Shown here one piece after another: positions 25,398 through 32,862 of a stretch of 64,000 nt of DNA (positions are counted from its first letter, which is position 1; each line of letters starts with the position of its first letter). This DNA comes from JADJEI01 sp035328465. GTDB lineage: Bacteria > Bacteroidota > Ignavibacteria > Ignavibacteriales > Ignavibacteriaceae. The DNA is taken from contig DAOLIQ010000001.1 of the NCBI GenBank assembly GCA_035328465.1, positions 1 through 64,000 of the forward strand. The letters are read 5' to 3'. Below the pieces are notes generated by a model. The model did not search any database, had not been told where the DNA came from, and was given only the letters and a program-made list of their open reading frames with translations. Made by a program: the position numbers and the translations under genes.

Positions 25398-25470
25398 AAA
25401 AATATATTTTTTGATTAAATTAGCTCAACAAAAAAATAATTATATGAATGGAATCTGAACTAAATAATAG

Positions 25471-26697
25471 ATGAAAAGAAATTTCCCGCCTATTAATGAG
25501 CAAATGGATCTTATTAAAAGAGGCTCATTTGAAATTATCCCTGAAGAAGAACTATTTAAGAAACTCGAAAATTCCCTTAAAGAAAATAGACCTCTAAATA
25601 TTAAACTCGGCTGCGATCCAAGCAGACCTGATTTACACATTGGTCACTCCGTTGTTTTACGAAAACTATCTCAATTTCAACAGCTCGGTCATCAAGCAAT
25701 TTTAATAATTGGTGATTTCACTGGAATGATAGGTGATCCGTCAGGCAGAAATGCGACTCGCCCCGCCCTTTCGTTGGAGCAAACGAGGGTTAACGGCGAA
25801 AGCTATTTTGAGCAAGCCTCAAAAATTCTCGATAAACAAAAGACTAAAATTCTTTACAATTCTGAATGGCTTGGTAAAATGTCTTTTGAAGATGTAATCA
25901 AACTTGCTTCTAAATATACGGTTGCAAGAATGATTGAGCGGGATGATTTCACAAAACGATTTAAAGCCAATCAGCCAATCAGCATTCATGAATTTTTATA
26001 CCCGTTAGCTCAAGCGATGGATTCCGTAGCAATCAACAGTGATGTTGAGCTTGGTGGAACTGATCAGAAATTTAATTTACTTGTCGGCAGAGATATACAG
26101 CGGGAGTATGGAAAAGAACCGCAAGTTATTCTAACGATGCCTTTACTCGTTGGAACCGACGGTGTCGAGAAGATGAGTAAGTCTTATAATAATTATATTG
26201 GTCTATCAGATTCGCCAAAAGATATTTTTGGAAAAACATTATCTATACCCGATTCTTTGATCTTCACGTATTTTGAATTAGTAACTGATATTGACAATCA
26301 GGAACTTGCTCAAATTAAAATGCAGTTTTCCGACCCGACGATTAACCCGCGCGATTTAAAAAGACAGCTCGGTAGAAAATTAGTCGAGATGTATTACGAC
26401 AATGAGGTGTCTATTCAAGCGCAGGACGAATTCGACAAAATTTTTATAAAGAAAGAAATTCCTGAGGAAATTGAAGAGTTGCATTTAAGCACTTCTGAAA
26501 AAGAAATCGGGATTGTAGATTTAATTCTTAAGGTTAATTTTGCATCGTCGAAAGGGGAAGCAAGAAGGCTGATCACACAGGGGGGAGTTTCGATTGATGG
26601 GAATAAAATCGACGATATTAATTCAAATATTATAATTGATAAACCCATAACGCTTAAAGTTGGTAAGCGAAAATTCATTAAATTAAGTATAGAATAA
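25471..26697 (+). CDS. tyrS: Tyrosyl-tRNA synthetase
   Basis: This class I synthetase charges tRNA-Tyr. The 408 residues include HIGH (56-59) and KMSKS (234-238), a tyrosine-binding region ([11 protein letters not shown], 194-204), and a C-terminal S4 RNA-binding domain (about 345-408; [19 protein letters not shown]). Sequence style and length fit the TyrZ-like bacterial group rather than the E. coli TyrS group. The ribosome site before ATG 25471 is weak. The pyruvoyl-dependent arginine decarboxylase begins 17 bases after the stop. Confidence 0.96.
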   Translation: MKRNFPPINEQMDLIKRGSFEIIPEEELFKKLENSLKENRPLNIKLGCDPSRPDLHIGHSVVLRKLSQFQQLGHQAILIIGDFTGMIGDPSGRNATRPALSLEQTRVNGESYFEQASKILDKQKTKILYNSEWLGKMSFEDVIKLASKYTVARMIERDDFTKRFKANQPISIHEFLYPLAQAMDSVAINSDVELGGTDQKFNLLVGRDIQREYGKEPQVILTMPLLVGTDGVEKMSKSYNNYIGLSDSPKDIFGKTLSIPDSLIFTYFELVTDIDNQELAQIKMQFSDPTINPRDLKRQLGRKLVEMYYDNEVSIQAQDEFDKIFIKKEIPEEIEELHLSTSEKEIGIVDLILKVNFASSKGEARRLITQGGVSIDGNKIDDINSNIIIDKPITLKVGKRKFIKLSIE

Positions 26698-26699
26698 CG

Positions 26700-26706
26700 A
26701 AAGGAG
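26700..26706 (+). promoter_or_regulatory. Ribosome binding site fixing a TTG start
   Basis: AAAGGAG lies eight bases before TTG 26715. It is a strong Shine-Dalgarno at ideal spacing, and no in-frame ATG exists near it, so it supports the TTG as the true start of the arginine decarboxylase. Confidence 0.8.
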
Positions 26707-26714
26707 CGGCAGCA

Positions 26715-27260
26715 TTGTACGTACCATCACGAATCTTCTTCACAAAAGGAGTAGGCAGACATAAAGAATACCTTAACTCATTCGAGTTAGCTTTGCGAAA
26801 TGCAGGAATTGAAATTTGTAACCTTGTTACAGTTAGCAGCATTTTCCCTGGCAATTGCAAAAGAATCAGCAAAGAAGAAGGATTAAAAGAATTAACCCCC
26901 GGACAAATTACCTTTGCAGTAATGGCTCGCAATTCAACGAATGAACCAAACAGATTGATAGCGTCTTCAATTGGTGTTGCGCTCCCGGCAGACAATTCGG
27001 CTTACGGTTATCTTTCCGAGCATCACCCTTTTGGGGAGACCGAAAAAGTCGCTGGCGAATATGCTGAAGATTTAGCTGCTACAATGCTCGCTACAACTCT
27101 CGGAGTTGAATTTGATTCAGCAAAAGACTGGAGCGAACGTGAAGACATTTATAAAATGTCAGGCAAAATTGTACGCACTTTCAATGTTACTCAATCAGCC
27201 GAAGGCGATAAAAACGGGCTTTGGACAACTGTGATTGCAGTTGGAATTTTTCTTCCATAA
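26715..27260 (+). CDS. pdaD: Pyruvoyl-dependent arginine decarboxylase
   Basis: The proenzyme cleaves itself at a Ser-Ser bond, creating a pyruvoyl group that decarboxylates arginine to agmatine for polyamine synthesis. The 181 residues contain [11 protein letters not shown] (39-49), with the predicted cleavage between Ser41 and Ser42. They also contain [19 protein letters not shown] (about 60-78), SIGVALP and [14 protein letters not shown], all characteristic of the family. The start is TTG 26715, supported by a strong ribosome site. It is cotranscribed with tyrS and followed 13 bases later by a TerC-like gene. This family is best known from archaea and chlamydiae and is also found in Bacteroidota. 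Confidence 0.93.
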   Translation: MYVPSRIFFTKGVGRHKEYLNSFELALRNAGIEICNLVTVSSIFPGNCKRISKEEGLKELTPGQITFAVMARNSTNEPNRLIASSIGVALPADNSAYGYLSEHHPFGETEKVAGEYAEDLAATMLATTLGVEFDSAKDWSEREDIYKMSGKIVRTFNVTQSAEGDKNGLWTTVIAVGIFLP

Positions 27261-27273
27261 CTACTGATATATC

Positions 27274-28200
27274 TTGGTAACTGAATACACATTCTGGTTC
27301 ATATTCTCGACAGTTATCGGGGTAATGTTATTTATTGATTTATATGTAACTGACCATAGACATGGAAAAATTTCTTTAAAAGCCAGCCTAATTTGGAGCG
27401 GTGTATGGATTCTCACCGCTCTTCTTTTCAATTTATTTCTTTATTTCTATTTAGAAAATGGACATCAAAAAGCCCTTGAGTTTTTAACCGGCTATTTGAT
27501 TGAGAAGTCATTATCGGTTGATAACCTGTTTGTTTTCCTAATGATTTTTAGTGTAATGAATATTAAACCTGAAAATCAACCGCATATTCTTAAATGGGGA
27601 ATTCTTAGCGCGATAGTTTTCAGGATCATTTTTATTTTTGCGGGCGTAGCATTAATAAATCTTTTCCATCCGATTATTTATTTTTTTGCGGTAATACTTC
27701 TATTCGCTGCTTATAAAATGGCTTTTGGAAACGAACAAAAAATAGATGTTGATCATAACTGGCTAATAAAAACCGCACGAAAGTATTTCAAATTAAATAC
27801 ATCTTATGCTGGTAAAAGATTCTTTATCAGGCAGGATAAGAAAACCTATATAACTACAACTTTTCTTACGTTACTATTGATTGAATCTTCCGACATTGTA
27901 TTTGCTGTAGATTCAATTCCTGCTATTATAGCAATCACAAAAGATACATTCATTATTATTTCTTCAAATATTTTTGCTATACTTGGTCTGCGAGCTCTTT
28001 ATTTCGCATTGGCAGGATTGGTGGATTTATTTATTTATTTGAAGTTTGGAGTTGCAATCATCCTTTTTTATGTCGGGATAAAAATGATGATTTCTGAATT
28101 CTATAAAATCCCGACTGAGATTTCATTGCTTATTATACTAATATTTCTTGGCGGCTCGATAATTTTATCACTGGTTAAACGAAAAAAATTTTCGAAGTAA
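27274..28200 (+). CDS. TerC/Alx family membrane protein
   Basis: The 308-residue polytopic protein begins at TTG 27274 and has about nine helices. The TerC-family acidic membrane motifs are visible: FIDLYVTDHR (about 20-29), EKSLSVDNLFVFLMIF (about 76-91) and LIESSDIVFAVDSIPAI (about 200-216). Relatives such as Alx and MeeF-type proteins export manganese or load metal onto secreted proteins. No upstream yybP-ykoY riboswitch fits, since the gene sits 13 bases after pdaD. Its last 33 bases overlap the 3' end of the convergent symporter gene. Function is inferred from family only. Confidence 0.88.
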   Translation: MVTEYTFWFIFSTVIGVMLFIDLYVTDHRHGKISLKASLIWSGVWILTALLFNLFLYFYLENGHQKALEFLTGYLIEKSLSVDNLFVFLMIFSVMNIKPENQPHILKWGILSAIVFRIIFIFAGVALINLFHPIIYFFAVILLFAAYKMAFGNEQKIDVDHNWLIKTARKYFKLNTSYAGKRFFIRQDKKTYITTTFLTLLLIESSDIVFAVDSIPAIIAITKDTFIIISSNIFAILGLRALYFALAGLVDLFIYLKFGVAIILFYVGIKMMISEFYKIPTEISLLIILIFLGGSIILSLVKRKKFSK

Positions 28201-29562
28201 ACCGGCAGAATGAACGATAACGGCAATAGATAATCCAATAATCATTGGTTCTATTTCATTCAATATTCCAATTTGAGTTTCTCTGAAAAAGTACCAGAAT
28301 GCACTGCTTAAAACTGCAAGTATCATTTCAATAAAAATTATTTTTGATGAGATTCTCCACTTAGGATAGTAAGCGCTGACGACTGGTAAGATAATTGCCG
28401 GGATAAATATTGACCCAACCGTGTACCAAATTTCTATTACAGATGGTATCAAGTAGGCAAGCCCTACTGCTATCAATCCCGAAATTATTAACCCTATTAT
28501 AGTGTAAGATTTTAAGTTTGTGTCATCTCGATCATTCTTAATCCTGAAAATAAAATCTCGACTTATTGTAGTTCCACTTAAGAATAAAAAACTAATTTGT
28601 GTTGAAATAATTGTTGCAAAAAGGGCAGCAAAAAAAATTCCCTTTAACCCGGCGGGTAATACTTTTTCAGCAAACAAAGGAAAGGATAGAACGGGATTTA
28701 CTAAATTTGGTAATACTGATTTTGCGAATAGTCCAGTTGTAGTTGTCAATAAATCAAATAAAATCCAAAATAAAATTGAAATCATTATTCCTTTTCGTGC
28801 CACACCACCATCCTTTGCAGCATAGCATCGTTGATGAAAACCTGGATCGGCAAATGTCCAGAGTGCAATTAAAAACCATACTATTAAATAAGAAGGTGAC
28901 ATACCTCCACCTAACGCAAGATGATTTGAAGGAACTGAGTTCACAATAAAGTTGATATCTCCTATATTCGAGAAAGAATAAATTACAGCTATCAAGAACC
29001 CAATGAACATTACAAAGAATTGAAAAACATCGGTAAATATATTGGCTCTATATCCACCAGTTATTAAATAGACCAATGAAACTGTCAAAGATAAAATCAA
29101 AGAAAATAAAATTGGTAACCCAAATACAAGTGATATAAGGCTAGCAGTCATTAATAGGTATGGGGCAGGTGATACCAGCACAAATACCACTAAACCTGAA
29201 AGTAGTGATGAATTTTTTCCATAGACTTTTTCAATTTTATCGGGAATTGTATAGAGTGAAGTCTCACGAATTTTTTTGGCGAAAAATATTCCGAATAATA
29301 GAGCAAATATATAGTAAGGCAATCCTTGTGTAACCCAGCTTACCAACCCAAAACGATAAGTAAATTCCCCCACCCCAAGAATGCCACCATACCAGGTAGA
29401 AACATTTACTGCAACAAATAAGAATAATGTTAGACTTCGATTAGAGAGTAAAAAATCATCAGCAGAATTTTTAGTTTTTCTTCCACTGTAAAAACCAATC
29501 AGGATTAAAGCAGAAAAAAAAGAGAGTATAATGATAAGGTCAATTGTACTAAATAAGATCAT
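28168..29562 (-). CDS. Sodium:solute symporter (SSS family), candidate thiamine carrier
   Basis: The 464-residue inner-membrane protein has about thirteen helices and SSS-family features: GYYSGRKTKNSADDFLLSNR-like GFYSGRKTKNSADDFLLSNR (23-42), a WYGG element (about 57) and STQISFLFLSGTTISRDF (about 318-335). These carriers import solutes with sodium. Its start overlaps thiN by 14 bases, and thiN overlaps a TonB receptor gene that carries a TPP riboswitch. Thiamine or a precursor is therefore the most likely substrate by context. This is inference; SSS proteins also carry sugars, amino acids and vitamins such as pantothenate. Confidence 0.85.
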   Translation of the reverse strand: MILFSTIDLIIILSFFSALILIGFYSGRKTKNSADDFLLSNRSLTLFLFVAVNVSTWYGGILGVGEFTYRFGLVSWVTQGLPYYIFALLFGIFFAKKIRETSLYTIPDKIEKVYGKNSSLLSGLVVFVLVSPAPYLLMTASLISLVFGLPILFSLILSLTVSLVYLITGGYRANIFTDVFQFFVMFIGFLIAVIYSFSNIGDINFIVNSVPSNHLALGGGMSPSYLIVWFLIALWTFADPGFHQRCYAAKDGGVARKGIMISILFWILFDLLTTTTGLFAKSVLPNLVNPVLSFPLFAEKVLPAGLKGIFFAALFATIISTQISFLFLSGTTISRDFIFRIKNDRDDTNLKSYTIIGLIISGLIAVGLAYLIPSVIEIWYTVGSIFIPAIILPVVSAYYPKWRISSKIIFIEMILAVLSSAFWYFFRETQIGILNEIEPMIIGLSIAVIVHSAGLLRKFFSFNQ

Positions 29563-30217
29563 GCTTGATATTAAATTTAATATCGCGGATTACAAAGACT
29601 GCCCCTTTTTTTATTTTTAGAGTAACTTTATAGCTTGTAGAAACGTTGCTCGTACTATCTTTAATTCCAAAGGGAAGAGCGATATTATTCAATGAATATT
29701 TTAACCCGTTCGAAATTATTTTAGTTTTATTATTTAAACCATAAATTGAAATGGTCTCCCCAGGCAGCGATCTCAATATTGTATCTTTATTATAAGCTTT
29801 CAAAAAAGAATTTTCAGCCACGATTACTATATCAATTTTTGAAAAATATTTTAAAAGTATTCCAAGATTATTAAAAGTATGATCAAGTCGATTGCCGGTA
29901 ACTCCCATCAAAATAACTTCCGAATAATGATTTTTAATTGCAAACTTCAAGCACTTTTCCACATCTGTATCATTCTGCCTTTTGATCTTTATGATTTCAG
30001 TTGATCGAGAAAAATGCCTCAGAGTTAAATCTGAGATGGAATCAAAATCGCCTATTATATATTTTGGGATAAGCTTAAGTTTCAATGCAGTGTTCCCTCC
30101 CCCATCGGCGCAAATCAGATCGGAGTAATTTTTATTTTGGAAATAATTAATTACACTTTTTAACGGTGGTTTGCCGTTGGCGAGAATAATGCATTTATTA
30201 ATTTTCATTTTTTTCAT
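29549..30217 (-). CDS. thiN: Thiamine pyrophosphokinase
   Basis: The 222-residue enzyme transfers pyrophosphate from ATP to thiamine, making TPP. It shows ADGGGN (37-42), IGDFDSIS (55-62), KRQNDTDVEKCLKFA (79-93), GVTGNRLDH (about 104-112) and the C-terminal thiamine-site STSNVSTSYKV (about 186-198). The arrangement is standard for bacterial TPK. It overlaps the TonB receptor by four bases and the symporter by 14 bases, placing activation of the vitamin in the same transcript as its uptake. Confidence 0.94.
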   Translation of the reverse strand: MKKMKINKCIILANGKPPLKSVINYFQNKNYSDLICADGGGNTALKLKLIPKYIIGDFDSISDLTLRHFSRSTEIIKIKRQNDTDVEKCLKFAIKNHYSEVILMGVTGNRLDHTFNNLGILLKYFSKIDIVIVAENSFLKAYNKDTILRSLPGETISIYGLNNKTKIISNGLKYSLNNIALPFGIKDSTSNVSTSYKVTLKIKKGAVFVIRDIKFNIKHDLI

Positions 30218-32679
30218 AAACCAACCCTGATACCGAATAGGAAATTTCTTTCTGCTGCAGGGAAAAACTCACCGCCGATTGCGTTGGCTGAATAAAGGCT
30301 ATCAAAAAGATTATTGATCTGTAGATAAATTTTTGAATTGGATAATCCATCAAGTAAATTTATTTCGTAACTAAGGTAGAGGTCGGAAGTGAAATAAGCA
30401 TCATTTATATTATTGGTATAAGCCACAAAATCAGGAAAAGATACAATTAATTCATCGAGATTATCGTCAAAATAATCGGAGTAAAAAGTGCCTACGTAAC
30501 GGAGTGATACGTCAATATTAAGCCCATTAGTTCGGTAGTTAACGCCGGCATTCACCAAAAAATCAGGGAAGCCGCTGATCTTATTTCCGCTTAAATTTAT
30601 TTTATTCTCGGAATCAATAAAATAATAGCCATCAGAAATTTTATTTTGGCTGTATGTTGAATTCAAATAAAAATTGAAAATATTCTTAAGATTATATTGC
30701 AATGAAAGTTCAACGCCTGAATGTATTGTCCGATCAACATTGCCCGTAACAGGCTGACCAAACCGATCAAGTTTTCCACTTTTGACAATTTCATTTTCAA
30801 AGTTCATGAAGAATATATTTAACGCAAGTGATAAACTTTCACTATTAAAATTTAGACCTAATTCCAAATCATTCATGGTTTCAGCTTGAACTAACGGTTT
30901 ATCATAGTCGTAACTTCCGTCTGCATTCAATTCGAACTGAGGAAGTTCACCACCGCTTGATTCAGCAGCATCGTAATAATTTTTTAATCTTGGTTCGCGG
31001 GTTACTCGAGCAAAGGAAAAGATTGCAGAATATTTTTCATCATATTTATAATTAACACCAACTCTTGGATTAAAATATAACCCATCAATAGAAAAATTAT
31101 TCGCAATAAATTTTTCATTGAATAATTTATATTTATGGTAAGCTGATTGTAATTCAGCTATGATATTTATTTTTTCACTCAAGTCATAACTCTCATGCAC
31201 AAAGGCTGATAAAATATCTTTGCTGCCATTATAGAAATAATATTTGTACGAAGTTGAAACTCCGGGTGGAAGATTTTCAGCAAAGTTAATGGCGCCCCAA
31301 TGATTAGATTTATGAAACCTCATTTCTGCTCCGGCATAAAACACTCCATTATTGTGTTCAATTTTTATTCTTGGGATCCACCCCCATTGTTTGTTCTCAA
31401 CCATAGCACGAATAATCGAATTTGAAGGATTTGAAGCAGCTGCAAAACCATTTTGAAAAGTTAATCTAAAATAATTAGTATCTGCCCATGAAGCATCATA
31501 ATCAAAGAAGCCTTTTCCGATTACAAGAAAAAGTGCTGAATTAAAAACGACATTATTATTAAGCACAAATTCGTTTAAAAGTTCAAAATGAGGCTGGGTG
31601 AAATTTTCAATCTCTTCGGGTCTTCGATCAAGTGTGAAGCTATAATTATCTCCTTCAGCTTCCCAGTAAGAATAATTAGCTCTTCGAAGTTCTTTGTCAC
31701 TGATAGAAAATTTGGGCAAACCTGTGTAAGCGAGTCCATCTTCAACGTTCCCACCATAAAAATTAAAATGAGTAGTCAGGTATTTATCAAAACGAATTGC
31801 AGAGAAATGAAAAGAATTCAATTTTACCCAAGATAGATTGCGATAACCAGAGGAAGTAATCTGTGACAATTTAGTGTAGATTGAATATTTATTCTTAATA
31901 AGTCCACTCGAACCTGAAACAGAAAATTTTTTTGTATTATAACTTCCAAACGCTGATTCAAAATTTAGGAAAGATGAATTAGAAAATTGTGAAGTGACAA
32001 TGTTGATTGAACCTCCAATAGCGGGATAACCGAACACTCCTGAACCTGCCCCACGCTGTACTTGAATTAATTCTGTTGACGCCAACAAATCCGGAAAGTC
32101 TATCCAATAAACGTTATTATCTTCCGGATCGTTTTGAGGAATACCATTGATTGATACAGCAATTCTTCTTTGGTCAAATCCTCTAATGCTCAAATAATTG
32201 TAACCCACCCCGTTTCCATTTTCAGAATAAAAAGTAGTTGAAGGAAGCTTGCTTAGGAATTCAGGAATGTCCTGAATAGAATGATTCTTCTTTATATCTT
32301 TTTGATTCAATATAGAAGAAGTAAATGGTATGGTTGTACTTTTACCCAGAGCAGCCTCAATCATAACTGTTTGAGAGGTTAATATTTTAGGTTTTAAATA
32401 TATCTTCACGTTTGATGAATTTGACTGCGAAAGAGTTATCTCCTGAGAGTAGTATCCAAGAAAGCTTATGAGAATTTTAGATTCACCAAGAACGGGGAGG
32501 TTTAATGAAAAGTATCCAATGTTATTTGTAGCAGCCCCGATATCAGGAGCGGAGGTTAAAGATAAATTCGCTCCTTCGAGCGGTTCATTAGTAAAAGCAT
32601 CATACACAAAACCAGAATAAGTAATTTGCTGTGCGAGCAAATTAAAGGAAAATAAAAAAGGAATAAAAAAATACTTCAT
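30214..32679 (-). CDS. TonB-dependent outer-membrane receptor (probable thiamine/TPP importer)
   Basis: The 821-residue receptor has a signal peptide (KYFFIPFLFSFNLLAQ). An N-terminal carboxypeptidase-like regulatory domain follows (GFVYDAFTNEPLEGANLSL, 24-42, through about 105). The plug domain (about 115-230) shows YLSIRGFDQRRIAVSINGI, and a 22-strand barrel runs to the C-terminus (NFLFGIRVGL). It would bring a large or scarce ligand across the outer membrane using TonB energy. An AAGGAG ribosome site precedes ATG 32679. A TPP riboswitch upstream, and thiN plus a symporter downstream, make thiamine or its phosphates the likely ligand. Confidence 0.93.
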   Translation of the reverse strand: MKYFFIPFLFSFNLLAQQITYSGFVYDAFTNEPLEGANLSLTSAPDIGAATNNIGYFSLNLPVLGESKILISFLGYYSQEITLSQSNSSNVKIYLKPKILTSQTVMIEAALGKSTTIPFTSSILNQKDIKKNHSIQDIPEFLSKLPSTTFYSENGNGVGYNYLSIRGFDQRRIAVSINGIPQNDPEDNNVYWIDFPDLLASTELIQVQRGAGSGVFGYPAIGGSINIVTSQFSNSSFLNFESAFGSYNTKKFSVSGSSGLIKNKYSIYTKLSQITSSGYRNLSWVKLNSFHFSAIRFDKYLTTHFNFYGGNVEDGLAYTGLPKFSISDKELRRANYSYWEAEGDNYSFTLDRRPEEIENFTQPHFELLNEFVLNNNVVFNSALFLVIGKGFFDYDASWADTNYFRLTFQNGFAAASNPSNSIIRAMVENKQWGWIPRIKIEHNNGVFYAGAEMRFHKSNHWGAINFAENLPPGVSTSYKYYFYNGSKDILSAFVHESYDLSEKINIIAELQSAYHKYKLFNEKFIANNFSIDGLYFNPRVGVNYKYDEKYSAIFSFARVTREPRLKNYYDAAESSGGELPQFELNADGSYDYDKPLVQAETMNDLELGLNFNSESLSLALNIFFMNFENEIVKSGKLDRFGQPVTGNVDRTIHSGVELSLQYNLKNIFNFYLNSTYSQNKISDGYYFIDSENKINLSGNKISGFPDFLVNAGVNYRTNGLNIDVSLRYVGTFYSDYFDDNLDELIVSFPDFVAYTNNINDAYFTSDLYLSYEINLLDGLSNSKIYLQINNLFDSLYSANAIGGEFFPAAERNFLFGIRVGL

Positions 32680-32708
32680 ATTGTCTCCTTAAGTTTTAGC
32701 CTTAATAG

Positions 32709-32742
32709 AAACGCTAAAGCAATTATTTATTCCTTTAGGCGT
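32709..32742 (-). promoter_or_regulatory. Hairpin overlapping riboswitch P1, possible expression platform
   Basis: On the minus strand AACGCCTAAAG (from 32742) can pair with CTTTAGCGTT (ending 32709) with one bulged base around an AT-rich loop. It uses the AAACG that would close riboswitch helix P1, so the two folds are mutually exclusive. No U-run follows, so control of translation or of a longer fold is likelier than an intrinsic terminator. Confidence 0.5.
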
Positions 32743-32823
32743 TTCCCTACGCTGGCATTATCCAGATCAGGTTTAAGGGTTTGATCTCAGATATTCCTAC
32801 AAAAGGAATAACACCCCTAACGG
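32736..32823 (-). promoter_or_regulatory. TPP riboswitch (THI element)
   Basis: The minus-strand RNA reads the classic thi-box elements in order: TTAGGGGTG, a P3 hairpin (ATTCC/GGAAT), CTGAGA, ACCCTT, CCTGATCTGGATAATGCCAG and CGTAGGGAA. All conserved thiamine-pyrimidine and pyrophosphate sensor segments are present. It ends about 57 bases before the TonB receptor start and should reduce that operon when TPP is plentiful. Confidence 0.97.
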
Positions 32824-32832
32824 CTATGTAAA

Positions 32833-32862
32833 AAAATTATTTAATTTTTATTTTTTGACCAA
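32833..32862 (-). promoter_or_regulatory. Possible Bacteroidota-type promoter for the TPP-regulated operon
   Basis: On the minus strand TTGG (32862-32859) is followed after 19 bases by TAATTTT (32839-32833). This resembles the TTG-N19-TAnnTTTG pattern of Bacteroidota sigma-ABfr promoters. It overlaps the mltD-like stop codon and lies about 10 bases before the riboswitch. The last G is absent, so support is weak. Confidence 0.28.

Noticed and set aside
25398..25470. Possible terminator after smpB
   Set aside because: The A/T-only inverted repeat (AAAAAAATATATTTTTT) has no GC-rich stem and would be expected often by chance in such AT-rich DNA.
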